From positions 2,418,001 to 2,482,000 of the forward strand of contig JARKIF010000004.1 of the NCBI GenBank assembly GCA_029378245.1: 64,000 nt of DNA. The letters run 5' to 3'. The translations under genes were made by a program, and so were the position numbers. The DNA is from Roridomyces roridus. Its lineage: Eukaryota; Basidiomycota; Agaricomycetes; Agaricales; Mycenaceae. Below the pieces are notes generated by a model, which ran no database searches, was not told the origin of the DNA, and was given only the letters and a program-made list of their open reading frames with translations. How positions within the stretch are numbered: the first letter of the stretch is position 1; every line of letters begins with the position of its first letter. Of this stretch, positions 1 through 12,614 are shown piece by piece.

Positions 1-800
1 TCAACAAGAAGAAGAGTGGCGCGCACCCTTGGCGGTCCAGCCGTCCGTCTTGAAGTCGTCTGTGTGGGGGCAGTTAGTGCCTGGCTCGTGTCCACAGTAG
101 GATGAAACACACCCCAATCGGACGCCGACGCCTGAATGAAGGTGTGAGAATGCAGCAAAAATAGGGAACCAACCCGCTTACCCGGGTGTACATCTTTAAG
201 TTTGTGGATAAGCTCCTGCCATCTCACGATACAAAGATTGTGCGAACCTGGAAATTGATACTTGAAGGAGTTTAGTGGGGCGGATTCCGAAAGGAGGAGC
301 GACCTCACCTGCTACCACCGCCTAAAAGAGACGTCAGCCGAAAGACATGGACGAGCCGAACAGACTCACCGAGAATATTGGCGCACGGAACGATACTCTT
401 CCTGCCGCGCATAAAGCTCGAGGACATGGTGTCCGTGTAGAAGGTCGCCTTGTCGTTGATACCGTCCCGCTGCATGTTCTTGACGAAGATTCCAGGCCTG
501 CCCGCCGTCAGTTTGGGTGCGAGAAATCAAATCGGATGACTAACCGGTAGACCCAAGGATCGTCACGGTTGTTCGCACCGCCTAGGAGAATATGTGAGTA
601 CAGCGTCGAGCTCAAGATAAACGAGTGACTGACCCTCGATTAACATGACCTTGAGATTCGGGTCCGAGTATGCCAGGCGACCCGCGACGACACAACCTAC
701 ACCGTGTCAGACATGAATAACAACAGGATGAAAGGGAGCGAGGCACACCTGCAGGACCCCCGCCCGCGACAATAACATCGACTTCTTGCGGGTGAACCAT
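1..800 (-). CDS. GMC oxidoreductase (alcohol oxidase type), 5' part, runs off the left edge
   Basis: This is the N-terminal part of an FAD-dependent glucose-methanol-choline oxidoreductase that oxidises alcohols and makes H2O2. Start ATG is at 800-798. Exons on the minus strand are 749-800, 634-696, 545-581, 370-497, 309-321, 248-260, 182-193, 113-131 and 27-59. A donor follows at 26, so the gene continues beyond the window. The translation shows the dinucleotide-binding Rossmann motif GGGPAG about 14 residues from the start and the GMC stretch NILGGGS(S)INFQMYTR, then SDWDDFKTDGW. The wording is closest to the methanol/alcohol-oxidase-like branch rather than aryl-alcohol oxidase. Exons 5, 6 and 7 are only 13, 13 and 12 nt, yet the frame is kept throughout, which supports the splice model. 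No signal peptide is seen. Such enzymes can supply peroxide to peroxidases like the one at 5.9-7.4 kb; that link is inference. Confidence 0.9.
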
Positions 801-3283
801 GATGAAACCAGAGAGGGGTGTCTGTTGGAGAGTAGAGTCGGATTGGAGCCCAAGAGAGAGGGAACCGTGGGGCTCCCATGTATGTCTCAGGTCCTTTTAA
901 GACGCAGCGCATAGGATGGGAAATTCAAAGGCAAGTGACCCTTCACAGGAACACTATTTTTGTCAGATGATGATACCATGGGAGACAAGCATCAGTGCCG
1001 CGTTTTTGAAGTGTTGGTGGCATTTGTGAGAGTTATAGAAGGTCGAGATAGAGCGGAGCACCCACGTTTGCCTTTGGCAAGATAAGCCGTGCGCGGGTGA
1101 ATTCTCTTGGAAATTGGGAGGCGCAGACGAAGAGCGGCGGCTTGTGCGCGTTCGCCACAGCCGCGGCCGGTTTGAATATCTAATTGAATTAAAATAACGA
1201 TTTCAATTGGGCTGTGGGAAAACATACCGCTTCTTAATTGAGTTACGAGCGGTTACGAGAAGCTTCTTGTGTGGGGAAATGCGGGGTAATAGACCCATTC
1301 GTGGACACAATGCTCGGATCTCAACTGAAACTCTGGCTTACTATCTGGAAACCTCGTGTTTTCAACCTTATCCATGATGCGGCGCAGTCAGGGTCGTACT
1401 TACTAGGAATGCACCAGGAAAGACTGGGCCAAGCAAACGAGTCTTCGCACGCTAGGTCTTCCGGTCCGTTTTGCACGCCCACACATGACCATCTACGTGG
1501 CTGCGAATGTTTCCACAATCGGCCCTTACCCCAAAGGAGCGTGGTTTCCTTGCGTTTACGATCGCACGGACGGTTCGCGGTAGATTGTTGGAAGGGTGCA
1601 TGTGAGGGTCAATTATGGAGCGCAATTCAAACGGTCTGATCAGTCTAGCGGCTTGAGTGTGGCAACTGACCGCCCTTGTCCCGCGGCATGGATACGGGGT
1701 CAGTTGAGCGGGAATCCGTAGCATCTCTCGTAATTCCGCGACGGGAGGGCGAAAGTTGGTGGCGTCGAAGAAGAAGAGGAAGGTTTTGATGTACGGACGG
1801 CCCCGGGTTGATTTCTAGCCTCCACCCTTTGGACCAATCGCGTCGCGTCGCGTCTACATGTGCAGTTATAAGCAAGGCACACTGCGAAGTGAGGGATGCG
1901 TAGCCTACGTACATGATGCGTTTTTTGGATGCAACCACCGCAAGTCAAATTCTTTGGATGTTCCATTCGGCGACGCCAGCCATGGGTAGAAACTGCGGGC
2001 TTAAAAAGGACAGAAAAGATCGTCAATCGACGCGCCACAGAATTTGACTTGAAAAGTCCACGAATTAGAACCAACTGCGGCAACTGAGTCCGAAAGCTCC
2101 GTTTTTATCATCACCCCGTGGTGAGGCCGAAGGTGGACCTGAGAAAGCTCGTTTCGATTGGCCAAGACTCCGACTAGCATGGGAGCAAGAATACTTGAGC
2201 GACGATCAGTCTGGAAACGGATCATGAAATATGTATGTACTGACAATTCCTGTGGGACTCGCGCAAACCACCAATGAGCTACATGCCACCGTGCACAAGG
2301 ATGTCGGTTGATTGCGGATGCCAGGGGGAGAACCGCGGTTGTTGGCCACAATCTATTTTCTACTGTGAGACGGAGAATTAGGAACGTGTGGAATCCGGCT
2401 CACCACGCGTTCTCGGAAGGAACCTCGGACACAAGATGGCGGCTATATCCGTTGACTGTCATTCCACGCCACGCATGCCATCTCCGGCAGAGGAAAGAAT
2501 AAAAACTGAATCAAGTGAAGACGACGCTGTGGATCTAAAAGTGAGGGAGTCGGATGAGCACGAGAGTCTGAGACAACGTCACACACCTGATGATGCCAAA
2601 GAGACAGAGACAGAGAACAGGTTCACATAGAGTTCATTCTGGGCGCTCAACGGTTGGATGGTCACAAACTTGAAGACCCTGAGAACCAGACTGGCACCCA
2701 GATGATCGAAAGAATCGTAGTCATATCGGAGGATGAGTGCATATTGGTGATCGTAATGCGCCTGGTGCGCGGTAGTACACTGTGAAGCGGCGTAAAAAGT
2801 ACATACATACGCGTCACATCGGCGGAGATCACGGCAGGGCAGTCCATTTGACTTGACGATTGCGAGGCAGAGACATCGGGCACAATTCAGCCGCGAGTGA
2901 GTTGCGGAGGGGGACGGGGCCCAGGACCGGGAAAAGTGACGATGTGGCAGAGGACAAGCCGTGTTTGATTGGCGAAGTTGATCGATCATGTTTAGATCCG
3001 ACCGCCTGCACGAGTCACGTGTCAGTCACCACGACGCAACTCAACCCCCCGACCGCCACGACATAACTCAGTGTATCCTCTCCCTTTCAATTATTTGTGT
3101 TCTATAGTAATCTCGCTCCAAAGCCTCGCTTCGAAGGGTAAATATAAGATTGTGACGACGCCGTCTCCGAGTTGTCTTTCTACTGCAAGCGCTTTGCAAG
3201 GGCCTGTTGAGACTTGCTTGAGAGAGGGGGGACAAGCTCGTTTACACGGACGCAGATAGAGCCAATACAGTGTGATCTACATT
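801..3283. other. intergenic, no gene recognised
   Basis: Short open frames occur on both strands but none shows a family motif, credible splice structure or signal peptide. No repeat or RNA gene was recognised. Confidence 0.5.
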
Positions 3284-5234
3284 TCAATTCACATACGTAG
3301 TCGTCGTCGTAACGTCCACCGCGGTCCCTCCATTCGTATCATACATCACCGTCTGCGTCTCCTGGAGCGCACCCTGAACACCGCCCATATCGAATACATC
3401 CGTCATAGTACTCATCGTCACAACCTCTTGGTTCTGGTCCTGGCTACCTGAATTCACTTGACTCAACAACGCCGACCCCAAATTCAACATCGAAGCCGTC
3501 GTATCCTCTTGGTAGTAATTCTGCTGTTGCTGCACCGAATTCGAACCGGCGTTATTCCCAACCTGATTCAACAGCGCCGCGCCCATATTGAGCATCGCCG
3601 CCGTCGTATCCCCATCCGAACCAGGATTCGTCACCACAAACGTCTGGTTGTTACTTGGGATGGCGTTGATGATTTTGTTGAGTCCTTGTGCGGCTTTGAG
3701 TCCCATCGACATGCCTTGTTTCCACCCCAACTTTGGGCTCGTGGGTGTGGTCGTGGGTGAGCTGAATGCCGAAGGAGGTCGAGGTGGAGGCGAGGCGGGG
3801 GAGTGAGGCGTCGAGAAGGAAGCGGAATGCGCGTGGTATCCCGTGGTGTCGTCGGCGTATGCGGGCGGGGGAAGAGGCTCGGTTTGGTACGGGATGATAG
3901 ACGGCCCGATCATAGCGGGAGAGTTCGAGGGACTGGTGATTGGCATTGGCATAGTGGGAATTGGACTGTTGACGGCAGAAATTGTGCCGCCTGTTGAGTG
4001 AGCGACGTTTGAGACAATGACGCTCGCGTGTGAGGGTGGGATGACCTCGGCGCCGCCACTTGCAGAAGAGACAACGCTCGTAGGACGGAATGGAGCGGGT
4101 TCTTGGTGAGAGACGATACTGCTGGCCGTCGAGGGGAGACCCGCGATATTCGACACGATGCTCGCCACCGAGGGAGGGCGAGGTAGAATCGAGGGAGAGC
4201 CAGAGCTAGTTCCGCCGGAAGCGACAGGCATGGGCTGCACGACGGGCGAGGCAGTGCCCCCAGGGGATGAATCCGCCGTCGCCGCCGTGGCTGGCGTTTC
4301 CACAGGTCGAATCTTTTGACTGACAGCCGTAACGTTTGCGCCCCAAACTGTAGGGAAGTTCCACGACGCGGAACCATCTCCAAATACCGCATAGTATTCG
4401 CCCGCAACGAAGGGATTCAAGGCGATATACTGTGCAGGACCCGCTGAGGACACATTACAACAAGACCAAAATTAACACGCACCATGATCCCGCGCCTCCT
4501 CGCCGCCTCTTGCGTATTCCGAATCATCCCCTCCACGAGCGGATAAAACCCACGCAAATCAAACGTGACCGTCCCATCGTTAAACAGCACGACATACGAG
4601 CCCTGAATACCAAGCGCCACGCTCGTCGGCTTCCGGATCTTCATACTATTGTGAATTCCCTCCTCGAGCGCAAACGGGATGTTTTGCCACGAGTACCCCG
4701 ACCCGGACATGGAGAAGTAGCTCGCACCTGGCCCGAAGACCGTGCGCGTGGTGTGGCCACCAGAGGTGGTAACGCTTTTGATGAAGCGTGCGAGGCGGAC
4801 ATAGTGAGGGCCGAGGCAGCCGTCTGGAGACGACAGCTCGGAAAGTGACTTGTGAGTGAGATGGTCGAGTTACGCACCTTCGGACCAGTTGTGCCCGCTC
4901 GTCGTTCTCCAGCACGAAGCGTACAGACCAGCCTCCATGGGAAAAGCTACGTCGTGAGGGATTTCGAGGTTTGGATCTTGGAGGAGGCGCATGAGGCTTT
5001 GAGGGAGATTATTCTCGCTCCTGCAAAAGCAATTCAGAGGATGAAGATAAAGCCCGGATAAGGACTCCCGCACCATGCATACGCCGAGTCAGCACTGATG
5101 AAGTACGAGCGGTGCGGACCGAAGGAGAACTGGCAGTTCATCGTACTCGGAGGCCCGGTGTCGATGAACGAGCGTCGGATGGAGGGAGCAGAAGGCCCTG
5201 GTCGAGGACGGTTGGGGGTGAGAGCGGTGGGCAT
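3284..5234 (-). CDS. conserved Agaricomycete protein of unknown function with Ser/Pro/Thr-rich tail
   Basis: Four exons: 5074-5234, 4878-5020, 4483-4823 and 3284-4429, giving about 596 residues. The frame stays open upstream to about 5267, but the first in-frame ATG is at 5234. The family often starts a little earlier, so a further 5' exon is possible. The first 250 residues carry a repeated theme: SYFISADSAYAW, then SYFSMSGSGYSWQNIP, then SYVVLFNDGTVTFDLRG, then EYYAVFGDGSASWNFP. These read as repeated beta-hairpin modules with a conserved aromatic-Gly-aromatic pattern. I recall such proteins from many agarics but know no assigned function. The second half is low-complexity Ser/Pro/Thr with a short amphipathic stretch (GMSMGLKAAQGLNKI). 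It ends in two related segments, MLNMGAALLNQVG and MLNLGSALLSQVN. No signal peptide or membrane helix is evident. Confidence 0.8.
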
Positions 5235-5883
5235 GGGTGAAACCAGAGAGGCGCTGTAGAATGTCACGTCAAGTACTCAGGAGCGACAGCTGATGGATTG
5301 TTATGGCAGGGGCAAGCTTGGCGTGCCTGGCGGGGTATAGGGGGTGCAACGTGTTTTGAGGTGCCGAGAGCCCAGTATCTGTGAACTGGAAAACAACGCG
5401 AAAGCATGGAATAGACACCGACGTCGGCATCCACAGCTGTTGTGTAAAAGGTGAGACACTGCGGGAAACGAAATTAAGTAATCGCAGTCGGGACCCGAAC
5501 GAGGTGGTTGGGACGCGGAGGCCCTCAGGCTGCCAACGACGAGGCCGACAAGAAGGGAGGTTTGGGACAAGGCACCGATGGCCGTCGGCGATAGTCGGAT
5601 CACAAGGGTGACAACCACAATTGTTACACAAAGGCACGTGACTTGACCTTCGCTCTGTGTTCGCTCTCATCGGTATCGTCCTCCGGGTCTCCTCCTTGTC
5701 AATGGGCATTCATCCCACTGATTCTCGATAGAGATCACACCTCCTCCCTTCTCTGAGGTCTCTCTCTCTCCAAGGGCAAGAAGACGGAAAACGATCGATT
5801 TATTGAAACAAACGACTTCTACCAAACACAGGGTGTTCGACGGTACATAGCAGCCATAGACTGTGGAGAGGGCCAGCCCAGCC
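5235..5883. other. intergenic between two minus-strand genes
   Basis: This holds the likely 5' flank of the gene ending at 5234 and the 3' flank of the peroxidase. A short frame of about 145 codons on the minus strand has no recognisable features. Confidence 0.5.
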
Positions 5884-7385
5884 TTAAGCGAAAGTAGCAA
5901 AGTTGCACCCTTCGCCGTCATCGTCACAATCTCCGGCGGTAAGGGGACTCTGGACGCTAGAAGCACAGAATGAGAATTATATGACAACTCCTGTGAGACG
6001 ACGTACATCTGAGGAATAGTCGCCGCAGCCCCAGGTGCGGTCGGGAGGTTCGGGAACGGCGTATCCGCACAGGCCGACTCGACATCATTCTGCGTCAATC
6101 CGGGTGGGAAGAACGCCGCAGCAGCTGCAGCAGCCAACGGAGGAGGAGTCGGAATCACATCAGAGCAATCGACCATCTTGGACACATCCTGGCCGAGGAG
6201 GCCCATCTTGAGGAAGGCGGCTTGGAAAGTGGACGCCATGTGCGCTTGGTTGTTCACGTTGGCTTGCCAGAGACACGCCGTTTGCGGGTCGCGTGCGAGT
6301 TCCGAGTCGGATTGCAGCCGGATTTCGCCACCGATGGGGGATTCGACTTCGCCTTGATTACCACCGCTGCCGGGGAAGAGAGTCCCGCGGAGTTGTGTCT
6401 CGACGAAGAATTGGGTGTCGAAGATCGAAGGGGTCGAGTCGAAGGGAAGGCCGGAGAGTGTGGGGTCGACGTCGTCTGCACCTGCAATGGAGTGCCTGTC
6501 GGCGTTGTCAGTCAGGAACTTGGTCGAATTGTACTACGCACGATGCAAGGAGAGCGACGGTGTCGGATGCGCTCAAGCCGGCATCAGCCATGCGCGCAAG
6601 AATCTGATCGACGGTCTGGAAAGGCTCGGGGACAGTATTATCTGGAGCGGCGGCAGTAGCATCCACACGACCGAACATGAACGGGGGCTGCAGGATACCG
6701 GGGCCTGTCGTGGATGCGTTCAGCTGATTTATAATCACAGTTTCAGTGTTACTCACACCGGGTCAAACTGACGGTCGCGGCGAATTGAATGCTAGATAGT
6801 GGTTTTGGTGAGTGGATATTCAAAAGCTGGACGGAAGCGCCCACAAGTCGGCCACGGAGATGTTATCTAACAACCCAGTCAGCGAGGTTTCGAATGTTGT
6901 GGATGGACAACTCACGCTTCTTGATAAACGGCACCTCGAGGTTGAAGGCATCGGCGATACCAAGGTTGGCATCGAACGCGAGTTCAGTCTCGCCAAAGAG
7001 GAGGATCGAGCCGTCTGCGCCAGTACTACACAAAAGGCCAGCTTTGTTAGCACGCGAACGATCTGAAGACGAACGTATAATTCTCACCCAAAGTTCTGCG
7101 TGTTCGAGAACCCAATGGCGTCGTGGAAGGCCACACGGAGGGCGGTGTGGGCGGCATCCGAGCAGGTATCACCGGCGAACATGTTTGTCTGGATATCGTC
7201 GAGCACGGGGAAGAGAGCGCAGCAGGCGGCGTTGGCGGTCTGCTCCCCAGTGGGGCAGGTGACTCGACGTTGGAGGGCCGCTGACAAGGCAGTAGCGTCA
7301 GTATCCACTAGTGGCAAGAAAGAAAGCTCGTACCGCCGTAAGCGGACGCGAGACCCGCCAGGAGAACGAAGGTTGTAGACAACAT
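5884..7385 (-). CDS. secreted class II heme peroxidase, atypical active-site set
   Basis: Eight exons (7334-7385, 7088-7280, 6916-7025, 6845-6866, 6757-6791, 6542-6704, 6007-6495, 5884-5956) give 378 residues, a normal class II length. A signal peptide ([15 protein letters not shown]) is followed by a short propeptide ending RR. Heme-site residues are present: distal Arg66 and His70 in [11 protein letters not shown], and proximal His193 in ALLASHSIAG. Many Cys expected for the family are kept. At the Mn-binding positions of Phanerochaete MnP1 (Glu35, Glu39, Asp179) this protein has Asp59, Thr63 and Asp199. At the LiP/VP catalytic Trp position (five residues before the proximal His) it has Ala188. 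It is therefore neither a classical MnP nor LiP/VP. It may be a generic peroxidase for low-potential substrates or one with weak Mn use. The C-terminal tail is acidic and short. It acts outside the cell on phenols or lignin fragments. Confidence 0.93.
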
Positions 7386-7470
7386 GGGTAGACCGGTGCT
7401 CGAAGGCAGAGAAGGCAGGCGAATGACCAGGTGAGGTGAAGCCTGAGGATAGTAGCTGGAATGCACATCG

Positions 7471-7479
7471 AATTTATAC
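7471..7479 (-). promoter_or_regulatory. TATA box of the peroxidase gene
   Basis: The minus strand reads GTATAAATT about 90 nt upstream of the peroxidase ATG, a good distance for a basidiomycete TATA element. Confidence 0.6.
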
Positions 7480-9256
7480 TTCCACAGGTGCAGATGAGAA
7501 TGAATTGGTTGCAGCTGGGAATGCATTCCGTGTATCGTCGCAGAGGCCAGCGCTGCCATGTTTCCCCGGCAAGAGGTTGGGACCGCACCGACGCATCGGC
7601 AGACGCGTGGAGTGGGTAGAAACTTTCCTTTCCTATGTGGCTTATCACCGACACAGCGGATTGGAAGACGGGGAAACTATAGGCACGCAGTTACCGACGT
7701 GAATTTCCTCAGGATATATTTGGACGGCACAAAAACACACCGTGTTTTTCACCCGGACAGTAACGATACCGTGCTTGTTTCTAGAGCGAAAAGAGCCGGC
7801 CCAAGGGATTGGTTACTCGTGTGGATTTACCGACAAACTCCGAGATGTCCGTAGCTGCTTCGACGTGGGGTTCTGCCGCTCCCGCTGGGGTCTTGCGGTA
7901 GCGAAGCTCTCAGGCACTAAGTGAGCGGTACCGAGCCTGTCCTGTCATTCTGAGGAGCTGATATCGAGGCGTTGGAGCAAAGAACCGGCCAGGGGAGGGT
8001 AGACGGCACCGGTATTGGAGTGAGATACTATTGAGAGATTCCAGATGGAAAGTGGAGTTATGGAAGTACTTCAGATGGAAGAGTGGAGTTGGTGTGAAGG
8101 GTCCGGGTCGAGCAGATACTTATTCCTTCGGCCGGGGTTTGAGTCTCAGTCCCAGTCTCAACGGATGAGAGTCAAAAGTATAGGTACTGGAAGACTCTTG
8201 AAGTTGCATGTAGTCCGGGACTGCACCGATCGCAAGGCACGCAGTCGGCAATGGGAGAGGACAAGATTTTTTCATCATGACTCACCGTTGCCGAACAGCC
8301 GAGCATTTGTTTGTAAGTATTGTGATTGCCGATGCCGACACTCTCCCCGAGGTGGCAAGATCTCCCACGACCCAACGGGCCAACGCAATCCGCTCCTCTA
8401 CCGACTTGCCCTCTTTGCCCGCGCGCCATCGACTCTGAAACGGCTCTACTGCTCTCTCGGGCCCTTATTTCAATAAAGAGATGTCAACTGAGTCTGCGTG
8501 TGCTCGTACATCTCAACGCAGCTTCCTTCTCGTGGCCCGACGTGTCGGAGGGACTCAATCGTGAGCTGCGTTTCTTGAGAATGGCGAGTACATCAAAGAC
8601 TGGCATATGGGTGCTCTGACGGGAGAGGATTTTTTGTGTGTTCTTCCTCAATGATCTACTCTAGCCTTGCAGTGGTACATCGAGGAGGACGCGAGCGAAC
8701 AGCTATTGTGAATCGGAATCGCAGCGTAGAAGTGTATTTTTTTTTCCCCTTGCTTCCCCGAAACGTCGCCGAATCCAACCCGAGATAGCGGATCTCATAT
8801 TCGACCTCGTATCGATGCAGTCTCGTTCCTCTGAGCCCGATGAAAACAAGCCCAGAGGTTTCAAGTCCTTCCCAAAAAAATGGAGGCAATGTCATTTTAT
8901 TACTTACCCGATCCCGAGTCGAACGAGAACCGCAAGCTCATTAGATGAGAGGAAGGACTTGGCAGCAAGATACAGGAGTATTGGTAACAAAAATGAGTGA
9001 ACATAGGACGAGAGAGCTCGCTCATAGAGAGAACATTGGATCATTATTCAGCGAGCTATTACGGATATGTATTACAAGAAATGCGCGCAGACCAAGTGTT
9101 GAATTGGTGGCAGCGCAGCACGAGGCAATAGTGCGAGAGAATTGGGACTGCGGACTCCGGAGGGTTGAACCGCCTATTATCAAAACTTTCTTCGACCCCT
9201 CATAGAACATCCCTCTCCCTCCACCCAGATTAGCCAGAATGGGCTTGACTTCAGAG
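7480..9256. other. intergenic, no gene recognised
   Basis: About 1.8 kb with only short frames lacking motifs. A poly-T/C stretch lies near 8738-8750. Nothing else stands out. Confidence 0.45.
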
Positions 9257-10858
9257 TTAGAAACCAGTCCAGTCGGGTTCCTCCTTCTTGAGAACGGGGT
9301 GGACGTTTGGCGGTTGGTGGTTGGCGAGGAATCCACTCATGATGTATGGGTTTTGTGGCGGCGCAGAACCGAGGGGGACCGCGGGCAAGCGGTTCGAGCG
9401 GGTGACTCGCAGCGGAAGAGGATCCGGATTGGACTCTACTGGAGAAGATGTTGAATATTGAACAAGAAGATATGAGGGCTAGCACGCACCGAGCTTCATC
9501 TTCTTTGAGTTACGACCATCCCCTTGCTCGGAAAACTGGGGCCGTTGATCATTGGGAGGGTTACCCTGGCGGTGCTGTGGTACCGGTGGCGGAGCGTTGC
9601 CGGCGTAAAGCCTTGAAAAGTTCAGCCTAGGTTGGTGGTGGCTTTGATAGTGCGGAGTCGGCGCCCCGCTGCAGGGTATCCGTGGCTCGGACTTGTACTG
9701 GGTCTGCTGCAGGACTATGTTATGCTCAGGAGCCGGCGGCTCGACCATCTGGCGTAAATTGAGGAGCTCGTCCGACTGCGCTTTAACTGGGTATAGCGTT
9801 TGCTCAGATAGACAAAGGGAGGAAAATTAAACACGTACTCGTTTCCACGAGGAATCCCACTTCCTGTTTAACCCGATCGAGGGTGTCTGAGAGCGCCCGA
9901 GCGCGAGAGTTGAAGATAGCTTGCGCGTCCCGCGTGCGCTGGGATAGCGGCGACTCCATCTCCGAGGCCTTGCGCTTGCGGTCGAGTGGCTGCACGATAT
10001 CGTCTTCGTGAGATACAGGAGCATGTCGGGAAGGTGGTTGGATCGGAATTGGCACAATGGGTTGGGAACTTGGCCCCAGCGACGACGGTGGTTTGAAAAT
10101 TAAACCAAACCTGGGATCCAACACGCCGCGTACCTTCTCAGGGCACGGCGCAGCACGTGGATCCGCCCAGTCGGCTGGTAACTGCATGATTTTGGCAGTG
10201 CTCTCCGGTGGAACGTGGCTCGGCCGGGGGTACGAGGCCTGGTATGCCTCACGGCGGTTCCGCAGATCTGCCCTGCACACATCGTCGTGAGTGTCGGCTG
10301 GCAGATTGGGTTGAATGGGAAACGTCGCTTTGTGGTACACGGGAATTTCGGAGATGAGGTTGGAGTGAAGGAAAGAGGGGAAGCCGTGGTGGAGGAGAAA
10401 GAATAGGAAGGCTTCAAGCCAGAGCTATCTGGTGGTCAACAAGAACAGTCATGGAATGGAATCTGAGTACGCACCAGGAAATCAAGGTAGTCCAACGCCG
10501 CTTGGCGGGACTCATTTGGGTGGGCCGCCCTTTGCTGCAACCGGGTAAGATCAGCTCCAGCACGCCCGAGGCGCTCATATACGTCGAGCGAGCACGACGC
10601 GCCGTGGGCATCGATAAAGGTCACACGGTATTCTTTCGAGGTTTGTCGAGTGTGATGAATGAACACGCCGAAGGAACGTCCGAGGGGGCCGAAGAGGCCG
10701 ATGCTGGTCCACGTCGCGTCGTGGACTTGGAAGAAGTTGGATGGGTCGCTCATGGGAGAGTGTGAGTGGGAATGCCAGGATGACTCGTCTCCCTGCGCCT
10801 TATGAGCCAGATGCGCAGGAAGTGTCAAATTTAGTGGTCCGTCCATCAAAGAAGCCAT
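9257..10858 (-). CDS. hypothetical protein, probably nuclear (482 residues)
   Basis: Four exons (10475-10858, 9839-10424, 9490-9786, 9257-9438) sum to 483 codons including the stop, with every junction in frame. I do not recognise the family. The first exon holds a compact region (TWTSIGLFGPLGRSFGVFIHH, then YRVTFIDAHGASCSLDVYERLG) that may be a small folded domain. The middle is rich in Pro and Ser, with a basic stretch DRKRKASEME that looks like a nuclear localisation signal. It is followed by a possible helix (ARALSDTLDRVKQEVGFLVE). The C-terminal third is Gln/Pro/His-rich and contains KKMKLG and HPVLKKEEPDWTGF; IKxE/LKKEE-like sites could be sumoylation targets. A transcriptional or chromatin role is only a guess from composition. 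Confidence 0.75.
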
Positions 10859-12471
10859 AGAAGCAAAAGAAGAAAGAACTTGATCCCATCCGCAGCATCC
10901 AACACGATGCCTTACAATCCCCCTACTGTAGTCGAGGCACTATGGAGGGGGCGGCTAGGATCTCTTGCACTCATCGCTCGGCAAGAGGATATGCAATACC
11001 GCAAGTAGTCGCTGAGCCACTTGTGAGCGAATCGGGCCAAACTAAGACCTTAACTCTGGTGCAAACATTGGAAAGGTTGTGCGGGAGCCATACGAGCCAT
11101 TGGATGGCTTCTGTCCACCAAAATAGCCATCTGACTCGGACTCGGACGCGCACGGCCCACGGGGGAAAAGCCGTTTCAAATTCAATGGCTCTGCGCAAAC
11201 AGAGTATCATTAAGAGATTGCTGCGCAACCGCGTTATTATTCAACACGTCGCTGGTTGAATTGGGTTGAAATCGAACAGAATTCAACTTCGGAGCGTGAT
11301 GCCGATCTACCTCCGTTGATCGGACGAATTCGGGGCTATCCTGATTGGGCCAGCACCTCTTCTCCTCGCCGTCTCTGCAGCCACTGAACAAGTATTCAAT
11401 ATCTGCACATGGATCCAGTGTTACTTCGCTCAACCGCCACTTCGTCCTCCCTCCAAGTTGAGGGTGCATCCGTGTCCGTGTCGTGTCGAAGACTCTAGGA
11501 GTCTCCCTGCATGATCTTGACGCTCACGCCAGCCTTCGTTCAGATGACCCTGTGCGGCAGATAGAGAATCGACGCCGGCCCGAATCAGCTCCTACCATTC
11601 AAGTCGATCCTTCCTACCTCGAGGCTCCAAGGTGTGTGCCTACACTCGTCCCCGTCATTCATCGAGGGTCAGCTATCCGTCGTGACTAGACCATGCAAAA
11701 CTCACGTGTGTGCAGGGACGGTGCTTGTCTGATGGTGCCGCGAAGTGGGACTCGATAGAGCATACGAGAAGCCCGAACAGAAGTCCCCGTAGAAGATGGC
11801 ACCAGTAGGTCGCAGTTCCTCATTCCGTGGATGTGAATGGGCTGATCTTCCGATGAGGAACAGAGAATAGTCGGACATGGCACTGTCGACGATATGGAGG
11901 AGCATCAAGGAAGGCTTCAAGCACGCTCTCGGCACGTCTGCGTTCACTGCGTCAGCCTTTCGGAAAGCAGTGGTGGGTTCAGTCGCCCGCTTGACAAATG
12001 CGCTGACCTTGTACCAGCAAGAGGGCCGCGCTCGGCGCGCTCAGTCCTGCCATTCAGAGGCGCCTATAACGAGGGGACAGTGAGAATTCGGCTTCAAATC
12101 ATCTATTCTGTTCACTTACGAAGTGCTTTCTAGACGAGTGGACGAGCAGGCCGTTTCGTGCGAGGTGGGTGGTATGGGAACAGATCTGAGAACAAGCTCT
12201 AAAGATTGAAGTGCAGGATGGGATGTGTTGGGCCCGGCGAACGGCGGTCAAGTCCTTCTGCTAGCTGGCCTAGCGGCGAGGGCATGCTACAGCGAGGGTT
12301 CGTTAAGAGGTTGGTGGCCTCCAATCCGTCGACGAAACGTGCTCCAAGATTACAGACAGTCAGCATAGCTGCAAAATAACTTGCCATTGTGTCTATGCTG
12401 CGCTTGGGCTGACCTGAGCCAGCGACGACGGAGCCGTGGAATGCAGCGGGAGTGGCATTCGAAGAGTGAGC
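10859..12471. other. intergenic, no gene recognised
   Basis: About 1.6 kb. Short overlapping frames near 11.7-12.1 kb show no family features. The right end carries the promoter of the zinc-finger gene. Confidence 0.45.
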
Positions 12472-12480
12472 GCTATAAAG
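12472..12480 (+). promoter_or_regulatory. TATA box of the zinc-finger gene
   Basis: The sequence GCTATAAAG lies about 140 nt upstream of the ATG at 12615, followed by a pyrimidine-rich leader typical of fungal promoters. Confidence 0.6.
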
Positions 12481-12614
12481 GTCGCACAGCCATCCAGAGA
12501 CTTGTCTCGATCAACCTTTTTTGATCACGCTCTCTCGCGTACACTCACCACCACCTCACTCAATCCTCCTCCGTTCTTCCTACAAAAGCTCACTCTTGCT
12601 CACCCCACCGCACA

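Noticed and set aside
1238..2083. Open frames of 90-133 codons on both strands
   Set aside because: Overlapping frames without motifs or promoter signals; no gene supported.
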